Source of the DNA: Gammaproteobacteria bacterium SG8_30
GTDB taxonomy: Bacteria > Pseudomonadota > Gammaproteobacteria > Steroidobacterales > Steroidobacteraceae
DNA: 38,348 nucleotides
Direction of reading: 5' to 3'
Assembly (NCBI GenBank): GCA_001303245.1
Contig: LJNS01000013.1
Coordinates: forward strand, 1-38,348
Part shown: piece after piece, positions 7,601 through 14,524 of the stretch
Layout: each line of letters begins with the position of its first letter
Numbering within the stretch: position 1 is the stretch's first letter
Notes under the pieces: model-generated
What the model saw: the letters and a program-made list of their open reading frames with translations, nothing else
Database searches by the model: none
What the model was told of the DNA's origin: nothing
Made by a program: the position numbers and the translations under genes

Positions 7601-8392
7601 ATGCCGGATTCCACCCGCCCGATCAGGGCCCTGATGCGCGGCCTGGACGCGCTGGCCGTCCTGAACCTGCGAAACGGTGCCACGGTTTCCGAGGTCGCCT
7701 CGGAGATCGGCCTGCCGCGCACGACGACCTACCGCGTGCTCGAAACGCTCTGCGAGGCGGGCTATGTCTTTCGGGACTCCGCTGACGATCGCTATCGCCT
7801 GACCATCAAGGTGCGCGGACTGTCCGACGGCTTCGACGACGAAGCCTGGATCGGCCAGATCGCCCGTCCCGTGCTGAACGATCTGTGCCGCGACGTGGTC
7901 TGGCCGGTGGCGATCGCCACGCCGTCCGGCGCAGCGATGATCGTCCGCGAGACCACCGATCACCGCAGTCCGCTCGCCGTCGAGCGCTACGCGGCAGGCT
8001 CGCGGGTTCCGCTGCTGGCGAGCGCTGCGGGAAGGGTCTTCCTGGCGTTCTGCACGTCGCAGCAGCGTGATGCGCTGGTGGACATCCTGGCCCGCTCGGC
8101 ACGCGAAGAGGACAAGCTTGCGCGCAATCCGAGCGAGCTCGGCCGGATCCTGAACGAGACACGTGCCCAGGGCTATGCCTCGGCCATCCGCGCGAGACGA
8201 GTCTCGGACGAAATCAGCCTGGCGGTTCCGATCCTCCTGGAGGATCGGGTGCTCGCGTGCCTGACACTGCGTTTCTCGGCCAGTGCTGTGCCGATGAAGG
8301 TCGCGCTCGACCGATTCCTGCCGAAGCTCCAGGAAGCCGGCCGGGCCATCCGCCAGCGCTTCGTCGAGCAGCACGACGCGCGGCCGGAATGA
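7601..8392 (+). CDS. IclR-family transcriptional regulator (MhpR-like)
   Basis: DNA-binding regulator of 263 residues. An N-terminal winged helix-turn-helix spans about residues 8-75: the start RPIRALMRGLDALAVLN is typical of the MhpR branch, followed by EVASEIGLPRTTTYRVLETL. The C-terminal IclR effector domain (about 85-255) contains SRVPLLASAAGRVFLAF and ends LPKLQEAGRAIRQRF. Family members usually sense aromatic acids or related metabolites and control adjacent catabolic genes. ATG 7601 was chosen because family alignment begins there; the longer frame from 7532 would extend through the putative promoter. Its divergent neighbour is the FAD oxidase and the nitrilase/etf operon follows, so both are candidate targets. 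Confidence 0.88.
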   Translation: MPDSTRPIRALMRGLDALAVLNLRNGATVSEVASEIGLPRTTTYRVLETLCEAGYVFRDSADDRYRLTIKVRGLSDGFDDEAWIGQIARPVLNDLCRDVVWPVAIATPSGAAMIVRETTDHRSPLAVERYAAGSRVPLLASAAGRVFLAFCTSQQRDALVDILARSAREEDKLARNPSELGRILNETRAQGYASAIRARRVSDEISLAVPILLEDRVLACLTLRFSASAVPMKVALDRFLPKLQEAGRAIRQRFVEQHDARPE

Positions 8393-8451
8393 GGGCCCGA
8401 CCGCCGCTCGGCCCCCGGGCATCGGCGGCCCGGATGAGGACGCCGCCGGGT

Positions 8452-8480
8452 TTGACAGTCCGGCGGCCATTGCGTAGCTT
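8452..8480 (+). promoter_or_regulatory. Sigma70-type promoter of the nitrilase-etfBA operon
   Basis: Consensus TTGACA (8452-8457), 17-bp spacer, TAGCTT (8475-8480). Predicted transcription start near 8487, about 87 nt before the ATG at 8574. It sits in the 181-bp gap after the IclR gene, whose 3' flank has only a short GC-rich inverted repeat. Confidence 0.6.
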
Positions 8481-8573
8481 GCGCACTGCAAAAAGAGCCG
8501 GCGCGTCGGTTGGTCGCGGCCCCGGCCTCCGCCCCTGCGGTGAGCGCCGCCGGTGGCCCAGTACGAGGATTCC

Positions 8574-9620
8574 ATGTCCGGACAGATCACGGCGTATCGG
8601 GCGCTCGCGCTGCAGTTGACCTGCCACGCGATCAACGACTGTCCGGACCGTGCCGCGGCCCGCCAGCGAATGAAGGAGAACATCGCGCGGATGGACCGCG
8701 CGGTGGGCGGCTCCAAGGCATTCCACGGGCCGGACCTGCGGCTGGTGGTGCTGCCGGAGTATCTCCTCACCAGCTATCCGCTCGGGGACAGCATCCCGGG
8801 ATGGCGTGACAAGGCGGCACTCGAGCCCACCGGGCCGGAATACGATGCGCTCGGTCGCGTCGCCTCGCGGCACGACGTCTTCCTGGCGGGCAATGCCTAC
8901 GAGAGCGACGCGCATTTCCCGGGCCTGTACTTCCAGACCAGCTTCTGCATCGACCCCTCCGGCAGCGTCGTGTTGCGCTACCGCCGCCTGATATCGATGT
9001 TCGCGCCCACTCCGCACGACGTCTGGGAGCGGTATCTCGACGTGTACGGCATTGAGGGCGTGTTTCCCGTGGCGCACACCGGAATCGGTCGACTCGCCGC
9101 CATCGCCTCCGAGGAGATCCTCTACCCGGAGATCGCGCGGGCCTTGGCGCTGCGCGGAGCGGAGGTCCTCCTGCACAGCTCGAGCGAGGCCGGTTCCCCG
9201 AGACTCACGCCGAAGGAAGTCGCCAAGAGGGCGCGGGCGATCGAGAACCTGTGCTACGTCGTATCGGCCAACACCGGCGGCATCGCCAACGTGGACATGC
9301 CAGGCGGATCCGCCGACGGCATGTCGAAGATCGTCGACTACCTGGGCGAGGTCCGCGCGGAGGCGTCCACGGGCGAATCCGCCAATGCCTGCGCCGAGAT
9401 CGACCTCGAGGCCCTGCGTCGTTATCGTCGCCGGCCCGGGATGGGCAATATGCTCTCGCGGCAGCGGCTGGAGCTGTTCGCGGACACCTACTCCGGCTCG
9501 ATCTATCCCGCGAACACGATGCTCGTCGCCGACGGGACGACGCGGGTGCCGGAACGTTCGCACTTCATCACCACGCAGCGCGAGGCGATAGAGCGGCTCG
9601 CCAGGGCCGGCCTGATCTGA
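8574..9620 (+). CDS. Nitrilase-superfamily protein with altered catalytic residues
   Basis: A 348-residue carbon-nitrogen hydrolase-fold protein. The catalytic glutamate is present (VVLPEYLL, E62). The position of the catalytic lysine reads LRYRRLI, with arginine at 138. The nucleophile elbow, normally a CYD-like motif followed by FPE, reads AIASEEILYPEIAR, so the cysteine is replaced by serine at 179 (codon TCC, 9108-9110). Amidases, nitrilases and beta-ureidopropionases of this family need Glu-Lys-Cys, so this protein either uses a variant chemistry or is a binding/regulatory pseudoenzyme. Start ATG 8574 follows GAGGATTCC; a GTG at 8553 is an alternative. It lies 43 bp upstream of etfB and presumably shares its promoter. 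Confidence 0.82.
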   Translation: MSGQITAYRALALQLTCHAINDCPDRAAARQRMKENIARMDRAVGGSKAFHGPDLRLVVLPEYLLTSYPLGDSIPGWRDKAALEPTGPEYDALGRVASRHDVFLAGNAYESDAHFPGLYFQTSFCIDPSGSVVLRYRRLISMFAPTPHDVWERYLDVYGIEGVFPVAHTGIGRLAAIASEEILYPEIARALALRGAEVLLHSSSEAGSPRLTPKEVAKRARAIENLCYVVSANTGGIANVDMPGGSADGMSKIVDYLGEVRAEASTGESANACAEIDLEALRRYRRRPGMGNMLSRQRLELFADTYSGSIYPANTMLVADGTTRVPERSHFITTQREAIERLARAGLI

Positions 9621-9663
9621 GTTTCTGGACGCACACGGGACGACGGTCGAAGGAGACAATCGA

Positions 9664-10413
9664 ATGCAAAGGATCATGGTCTGCGTCAAGCGCGTGATCG
9701 ACTACAACGTACGTGTCCGGGTCAAGCCCGACGGGTCCGGCGTGGTCACCGAGGGGGTCAAGATGAGCATCAACCCCTTCGACGAGATCGCGCTCGAGGA
9801 GGCGCTGCGCATCAAGGAGCGCGGCGAGGCGACCGAGGTGGTCGCCGTCAGCCTGGGACCCGACGACGCACAGCAGCAGTTGCGTACCGCTCTGGCCATG
9901 GGCGCGGACCGGGCGATCCTGGTCAAGGCCGACGCAGGGCTCGATCCGGTGACCGTGTCGGAAGCCTTGATGGCGCTGGTCCGCAAGGAGTCGCCGGACT
10001 TGGTACTGCTCGGCAAACAGGCCATCGATGACGACGCGGCTCAGACCGGTCAGCGGCTCGCTGCCCTGTGGGACCGACCGCAGGCTTCCGCGGCCTCGAA
10101 GATCGAGGTCCAGGGCGACTGGCTGCGGGTGACGCGCGAGGTCGATGCGGGACTTGAGGTCAACGAGGTGGACCTGCCGGCAGTCGTGACTGTCGACCTG
10201 AGGCTCAACGAGCCGCGTTACGTCAAGCTGCCTGACATCATGAAGGCGAAGAAGAAGCCGCTCGATGCCACCGACCTGCAGGCGCTCGGCGTCAGCGTCT
10301 CGGAGGACCTCAAGGTACTCAAGTGGGACCCGCCACCGCAGCGCTCCAAGGGCGTGATGGTGAAGGACGCGGCGGAACTGGTGGATGCGCTGAAGCAGAA
10401 GGGGTTGTTGTGA
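9664..10413 (+). CDS. etfB: Electron transfer flavoprotein, beta subunit
   Basis: The 249-residue EtfB, which forms a soluble heterodimer with EtfA and binds AMP while shuttling electrons from flavin dehydrogenases to the respiratory chain. The start MQRIMVCVKRVIDYNVRVRV and the following SINPFDEIALEEALRIKE are diagnostic, as are LVLLGKQAIDDDAAQTGQ and the adjoining VDLRLNEPRYVKLPDIMKAK, which covers the ETF-beta signature and the recognition-loop region. A clear Shine-Dalgarno AAGGAGA precedes ATG 9664. The stop overlaps the etfA start as TGATG. Being in an operon with a nitrilase homologue and next to an FAD-linked oxidase suggests a dedicated rather than housekeeping ETF. Confidence 0.96.
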   Translation: MQRIMVCVKRVIDYNVRVRVKPDGSGVVTEGVKMSINPFDEIALEEALRIKERGEATEVVAVSLGPDDAQQQLRTALAMGADRAILVKADAGLDPVTVSEALMALVRKESPDLVLLGKQAIDDDAAQTGQRLAALWDRPQASAASKIEVQGDWLRVTREVDAGLEVNEVDLPAVVTVDLRLNEPRYVKLPDIMKAKKKPLDATDLQALGVSVSEDLKVLKWDPPPQRSKGVMVKDAAELVDALKQKGLL

Positions 10414-11351
10414 TGAGCCAGGTACTGATCGTCGCCGAGCACTCCGGTGGGCAGCTGAGCCCGGCCACGTCGAAGTGCGTCACCTGTGCCCGCGGCATCC
10501 CGGATGCCGTAATCACGGTCGCCGTCCTTTCGGACTCGGGCGCCGGCGTCGCGGCCCAGGCCGCGGAGCTCGAGGGTGTCTCGAAGGTCCTGCTGGTGGA
10601 CAACCCGGCCAATGCACAGCCGTTGGCGGCCGTGCTGGCACCCCAGGTCGCCGCCCTCGCCAAGGACTGCAGCCACGTGCTCGGGACTTCGACCACCTTC
10701 GGCAAGGACCTGATGCCGCGGGTGGCGGCCCTGCTGGGCGCGCCCCAGCTCTCCGACGTGATGGCGGTCGAGTCGGCCAACAGGTTCCGGCGACCCGTCT
10801 ATGCGGGCAACGCCATCGTCACGGTGGAGGTCCCGGCAGGAAGGCAGCTCGTCTGCACCGTGCGGGTCGCCTCCTACGACGCGGCCCCCGAGGGAGGGGA
10901 CGCGCCGGTAGAGAGCATCGCGCTCGACTCGGCCCTGCCGAGGCACACGCGCTTCGTCTCGGTATCGGCACCCGACAGCGGTCGTCCGGACCTCCAGACG
11001 GCGAGCCGGGTGGTTTCCGGGGGCCGCGCCTTCGGCAGCAAGGAGAAGTTCGAGTCGATCTACCAGCTCGCCGACAAGCTGGGAGCGGCGGTCGGCGCCT
11101 CCCGCGCCGCGGTCGATGCGGGCTACGCCCCCAACGAGCTGCAGGTCGGGCAGACCGGCAAGATCATCGCCCCGGAACTGTACGTCGCCATCGGCATCTC
11201 GGGTGCGATCCAGCACATGACGGGCATCAAGGACGCCAAGACCATCGTGGCCATCAACAAGGATCCGGACGCCCCGATCTTCGAGGTCGCGGACTACGGT
11301 CTCGTCGGAGACCTATTCGCGATCCTGCCCGAGCTCGAGAAGCTGGTCTGA
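10413..11351 (+). CDS. etfA: Electron transfer flavoprotein, alpha subunit
   Basis: The 312-residue EtfA, which carries the FAD of the ETF heterodimer. The N-terminal domain begins [19 protein letters not shown]; the C-terminal FAD-binding domain includes [36 protein letters not shown], the ETF-alpha signature [20 protein letters not shown] and [19 protein letters not shown]. Length and all FAD-contact blocks are normal. ATG 10413 overlaps the etfB stop (TGATG). No ETF-ubiquinone oxidoreductase gene is in the window, so the electron sink must be encoded elsewhere. The plausible donor is the FAD-linked oxidase at 5824-7416 or an acyl-CoA-type dehydrogenase outside the window (inference). Confidence 0.96.
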   Translation: MSQVLIVAEHSGGQLSPATSKCVTCARGIPDAVITVAVLSDSGAGVAAQAAELEGVSKVLLVDNPANAQPLAAVLAPQVAALAKDCSHVLGTSTTFGKDLMPRVAALLGAPQLSDVMAVESANRFRRPVYAGNAIVTVEVPAGRQLVCTVRVASYDAAPEGGDAPVESIALDSALPRHTRFVSVSAPDSGRPDLQTASRVVSGGRAFGSKEKFESIYQLADKLGAAVGASRAAVDAGYAPNELQVGQTGKIIAPELYVAIGISGAIQHMTGIKDAKTIVAINKDPDAPIFEVADYGLVGDLFAILPELEKLV

Positions 11352-11472
11352 ATTCCTCGTACCCGCATGGCCTGTGTGTGCCGGGGACCCTGGATCGGCG
11401 GGCCGCCTCAGGGTCGGCTCGACGTGCCCGCGACCCGGGGTGGCGCCGACACGGAAGGCAAGCCAACCTAGA

Positions 11473-11940
11473 ATGGAGATAAAGACTCTTGCACAAGAGA
11501 TTGAATTAACGATACAAATGTATCGTGCTTGCTGGACACGGCTCGACTTCGCAGGACTTAAGTCCCTCTGGGACCCGGCCGAGCCGGAGCCTGTGTACCT
11601 GGCCGAGGAGGTCGGGCAGGCGCTCATCGGCTGGGACTCGATCGAGCGGTACTGGTCGGCAACCCGTCAGTCGACCTCGTCCATCCGGCTCGATACCTGG
11701 AACTTGCATGCCCGGCCACTCGGGGCCGAACTGGCCTCGGCGATCTATGACCTGCGCTGGATCGGGGAGTTTGCGGGCTACTCGCGCCCGATCGGCGGGG
11801 ATACGCGCGTCGCGGCGGTCTTGCGGCGCCGAGACGGCAGCTGGCGATTCATCCAGTACGTGGAGGCACCGCTCGCTCCCATCGTGTACCTGCGACGGAG
11901 CTGCGAGCGATTTGCGGAGTCTCCGCCCAATCGCGACTGA
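11473..11940 (+). CDS. NTF2-like / SnoaL-type domain protein of unknown function
   Basis: A 155-residue soluble protein that looks like a single cone-shaped NTF2-like domain: an N-terminal helix (IELTIQMYRACWTRLDFAGL) leading into SLWD, then alternating strands with LIGWDSIERYW and a C-terminal strand RRRDGSWRFIQYVEAPLAP. This fold is used by ketosteroid isomerases, small dehydratases and non-enzymatic proteins; the residues do not define a reaction. The first 55 bp are strikingly AT-rich and contain two perfect inverted repeats (11486-11499 and 11510-11525), so the start is less certain; ATG 11518 is an alternative but would cut the first helix. It may be read with etfBA (gap 121 bp) or separately. 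Confidence 0.65.
   Translation: MEIKTLAQEIELTIQMYRACWTRLDFAGLKSLWDPAEPEPVYLAEEVGQALIGWDSIERYWSATRQSTSSIRLDTWNLHARPLGAELASAIYDLRWIGEFAGYSRPIGGDTRVAAVLRRRDGSWRFIQYVEAPLAPIVYLRRSCERFAESPPNRD
11486..11525. promoter_or_regulatory. Two adjacent palindromes in an AT-rich island
   Basis: CTCTTG-CA-CAAGAG (11486-11499) is followed 10 bp later by CGATACA-AA-TGTATCG (11510-11525), both with perfect arms. They lie in an AT-rich patch that stands out against the GC-rich surroundings and overlap the 5' end of the NTF2-like gene. Their form is that of dimeric repressor sites, but no cognate regulator is evident. Confidence 0.4.
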
Positions 11941-11979
11941 CGCGAAGCCGGATGTCCTCGCCCGCTGCCGTGCGCCCGC

Positions 11980-12000
11980 GGATCCCGCTCACCGGGATCC
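11980..12000. terminator. Hairpin between convergent genes
   Basis: Perfect 8-bp inverted repeat GGATCCCG/CGGGATCC with 5-nt loop, between the stop of the NTF2-like gene (11940) and the stop of the convergent small gene (12030). No T-tract follows on either strand, so termination there would not be classically intrinsic. Confidence 0.4.
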
Positions 12001-12029
12001 CGGGCTCGGTCGGGCGAGCCTCCGGCGAG

Positions 12030-12260
12030 CTAGCTGCCGAGGCCGAGTGATCTCAGCTCGTTGACGATGCCGAGGAGCGTGGCGAGCGGCACGCCCTCGA
12101 GGACGAGGTCCACGCGCGCGCCATTCTTGGCGTCAGCACTGATCTTCCAGTCGCTGACATGGCGAACCGGCACCCGGAAGGCCTTGATGGCATCGCTTTG
12201 CTGGGCCGCGGCCCGCTCTTCAGGTGTCTTCTCCAGCAGTACGCGCTCGACGAGACTCAT
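12030..12260 (-). CDS. Small protein of unknown function (76 residues)
   Basis: I do not recognise a family. The protein is soluble, with a charged N-terminal helix (MSLVERVLLEKTPEERAAAQ), a central VRHVSDWKISAD segment, and a C-terminal strand-helix (ARVDLVLEGVPLATLLGIVN). It is likely a real gene: ATG 12260 is preceded by GAGGGATCAAGAA, the composition is protein-like, and it lies codirectionally downstream of the MAPEG gene. A 190-bp gap separates it from that gene; I see no strong promoter there. It could be a small regulatory or partner protein of the redox operon, but this is only positional inference. Confidence 0.6.
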   Translation of the reverse strand: MSLVERVLLEKTPEERAAAQQSDAIKAFRVPVRHVSDWKISADAKNGARVDLVLEGVPLATLLGIVNELRSLGLGS

Positions 12261-12450
12261 TTCTTGATCCCTCGTGGTGTCGATGGGCTTCCAGTTCGAG
12301 CCCCGGGTGCAATGGATACACCAGGATCGAGGCTCAGGTCCGGACCCATCTCACACTAACGGCGCTGGCCTCGATGCACCGTGAGTCCCGGGGCAGTCGC
12401 CCGGGCCGCGGCCCGCCCCCACCCATCGTCACCCGCCGGCGGCAGAACGC

Positions 12451-12849
12451 TCATCCGCCGAACCCGGCAAGGAGCAGCAGGTTGCCCAGGGCGAGCAGCA
12501 GGAGCATGAGCCAGGTGCCCGCGGTCCCGTAGAACCGGCCGAAGGATCGTCCGGAAACCTTGGAAAGTCCCCAGGCGTGCAGGACCCGGCTCGCGAGAAG
12601 GACAGCGCCGGCCGCGTGAAGGCCCGCAGCGGGCGCACCATTCGCCTCGGCGAGGCCCATCAGCAGGAGCGCGAGCGGCACGTACTCCACGAAGTTGGCG
12701 TGGACGCGCACCGCGCGCTCCATGCCGGGCTCGGTACCGGTACCGAGCGAGGTCTTGTACTTCCACCGCGCCTGCACGACCCGAAACGCAAGCAGCAGCA
12801 GGAGCAGCGCCGACAGGGCTGCATACAGCGCCGTGACCGGTAATGGCAT
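12451..12849 (-). CDS. MAPEG-family membrane protein
   Basis: A 132-residue protein with four hydrophobic segments and the MAPEG signature between the first and second: MERAVRVHANFVEYVPLALL. MAPEG proteins (microsomal glutathione transferase relatives) are trimeric membrane enzymes or transferases acting on lipophilic electrophiles and peroxides; bacterial members are often uncharacterised. The basic loop ARWKYKTSLGTGTE preceding the motif is typical. It starts 22 bp after the stop of the CurA-like reductase and is in one transcription unit with peroxiredoxin, which fits detoxification of oxidised lipids or electrophiles. Confidence 0.9.
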   Translation of the reverse strand: MPLPVTALYAALSALLLLLLAFRVVQARWKYKTSLGTGTEPGMERAVRVHANFVEYVPLALLLMGLAEANGAPAAGLHAAGAVLLASRVLHAWGLSKVSGRSFGRFYGTAGTWLMLLLLALGNLLLLAGFGG

Positions 12850-12871
12850 CGGTGTCTCCTTGTGGCGTCGC

Positions 12872-13882
12872 TCAGGCCCGCTGTTCGGGTGCGACCCGCA
12901 CCAGGGCCTTGCCGAAATTCCGACCCTGCATCAGGCGGCAGAAAGCCCCGGGGGCGCCCTGCAGGCCCTCGGTCACGTCCTCGCGATAGCGGAACACGCC
13001 GTCCCGGATCCAGGCAGCGACGACGCGTTGCTGCTCGGCCTGCTTGTGCAGCCAGTCATAGACGACGAGCCCCTTGAGCGTCGCGCGGGCGGCGACCACC
13101 GGCCCCAGGAAGGGCCCCGGCGGCGGCTGGTCCATGCTGTAGGCCTCGATCATCCCGCACAGTACGACTCGCGCGTCCCTCGCGAGGTTTGCCAGAACCG
13201 CACCGAGCGTGTCGCCGCCGACGTTGTCGAAGTAGACGTCTATCCCGTCCGGACACATCGCCTCGAGTTGCTCCCGCAGGTTGCCATCCCGGTAGTTGGC
13301 GCAAGCGCTGTAGCCGAGCTCCTCGACCGCGTAACGGCACTTCTCGGGGGACCCGGCGATGCCGACGGGACGCGCCCCGACGAGACGCGCCACCTGGCCC
13401 GCCGTGCTACCGACCGGGCCGGTCGCCGCGGAAACCACGACCGTTTGGCCGGGCCTGGGCTCCCCGAGATAGACGAGCCCCGCATACCCGGTCAGTCCCG
13501 GCATCCCCAGGACGCCCAGCGCCGTCGACAGGGGGGCGGCGGAGGGGTCAAGCTTGCGGACGCCGACCCCGTCGGAGACCCCGTAGTCCTGCCAGCCGTT
13601 GCGCACGACGACGTAGTCGCCCCCGGCGAACCCGGGATGACGCGACTCTACGACCTGGGCCACGGTCTCGCCGCACATGGGATCCCCGGGCGTCAGCCGC
13701 TCCGCGTAGAACTGGCTGCCCTTCATGATGTTGCGGTAGTAGGGATCGAGGGACAGCCAGATCGTCCGGGAAAGGAACTGACCGTCCGCGGGCGCCGGGA
13801 CGTCCACCTCGTCCGAGTCGAAGTCCTCCGGCGTCGGCAGCCCACTCGGGACCCGACGGAGCAGGATACGGTGGTTCCTCAA
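12872..13882 (-). CDS. NADP-dependent medium-chain reductase (CurA/leukotriene-B4 dehydrogenase-like)
   Basis: A zinc-independent medium-chain dehydrogenase/reductase of 336 residues that would reduce alpha,beta-unsaturated carbonyls with NADPH. Family landmarks: NHRILLRRVPSGLPTPEDF at the start, SLDPYYRNIMKGSQFYAERL, the nucleotide-binding stretch VVVSAATGPVGSTAGQVARL, and DVYFDNVGGDTLGAVL. The length fits starting at TTG 13882. An ATG at 13956, 3 bp after the peroxiredoxin stop, opens a 25-codon frame that ends in TGA overlapping this TTG (TTGA), so translation may be coupled through a leader peptide, or a frameshift may have separated the original start. It lies between the peroxiredoxin and MAPEG genes in one operon. 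Confidence 0.85.
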   Translation of the reverse strand: MRNHRILLRRVPSGLPTPEDFDSDEVDVPAPADGQFLSRTIWLSLDPYYRNIMKGSQFYAERLTPGDPMCGETVAQVVESRHPGFAGGDYVVVRNGWQDYGVSDGVGVRKLDPSAAPLSTALGVLGMPGLTGYAGLVYLGEPRPGQTVVVSAATGPVGSTAGQVARLVGARPVGIAGSPEKCRYAVEELGYSACANYRDGNLREQLEAMCPDGIDVYFDNVGGDTLGAVLANLARDARVVLCGMIEAYSMDQPPPGPFLGPVVAARATLKGLVVYDWLHKQAEQQRVVAAWIRDGVFRYREDVTEGLQGAPGAFCRLMQGRNFGKALVRVAPEQRA

Positions 13883-13959
13883 GGAACCCGGCCGTCCGCC
13901 GAGGTCACCGCACCCACGCCGGTGGCAGCGCTTCCGGGCGTGTCGTCGGAGGGCATGGG

Positions 13960-14442
13960 TCAGAGCTGACCGAGAACGTGCTCGGCGCTCGAGACCTTGA
14001 ACTCTCCGGGGCCCTCGACGTCGACCGTCTTGACCACTCCGTCCTCGACGATCATCGCAAAGCGCTGACCTCGCTTGCCCATTCCGAATCCGCTTGCATC
14101 GAGCTCGAGCCCGAGAGAGCGCGTGAACTCGCCGTTGCCGTCGGCGGCCATGACGATCCTGTCGCCCACTCCGGCGGACTTGCCCCAGGCGTCCATGACG
14201 AACACGTCGTTGACGGCGATGCAGACCACGCGGTCCACGCCCTTCGACTTGATGTCTCCGATGTGGTCGACGAACCCGGGCAGGTGCCGGGCGCTGCAAG
14301 TCGGCGTGAAAGCACCGGGCACCGAGAACATGACGACCTTGCCGGCGCCGAACAACTCGTTCGTGCTCACCTTGCTCGGGCCGTCCGCGGTCATCACGGT
14401 GAGGGTCGCCGCCGGGATCCTGTCGCCTGCCTTGATGGTCAT
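13960..14442 (-). CDS. Peroxiredoxin, Prx5 (AhpE-unlike, redoxin domain) type
   Basis: A thiol peroxidase of 160 residues that reduces hydrogen peroxide and organic hydroperoxides. The peroxidatic motif VPGAFTPTCS places the active cysteine at residue 49, as in Prx5 enzymes; the downstream VNDVFVMDAWGKSAG and the conserved arginine near GKRGQRFAMIVEDG are also standard. No resolving cysteine is obvious, as in glutathione/glutaredoxin-dependent Prx5 members. ATG 14442 has a strong Shine-Dalgarno (GAGGAGGAACTGA). It heads the minus-strand operon with the CurA-like reductase and MAPEG protein. Confidence 0.93.
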   Translation of the reverse strand: MTIKAGDRIPAATLTVMTADGPSKVSTNELFGAGKVVMFSVPGAFTPTCSARHLPGFVDHIGDIKSKGVDRVVCIAVNDVFVMDAWGKSAGVGDRIVMAADGNGEFTRSLGLELDASGFGMGKRGQRFAMIVEDGVVKTVDVEGPGEFKVSSAEHVLGQL

Positions 14443-14524
14443 TCAGTTCCTCCTCGCTCGTTTCGGGGCCCTAAGTGGGCCAGACCGGGCCGGAAAATGC
14501 TATCGCATCCTGGCCGTCCGCGTG

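Noticed and set aside
8214-9689. Long minus-strand open frame opposite the nitrilase gene
   Set aside because: A shadow frame typical of GC-rich coding sequence; the plus strand has the recognisable family, promoter and ribosome site.
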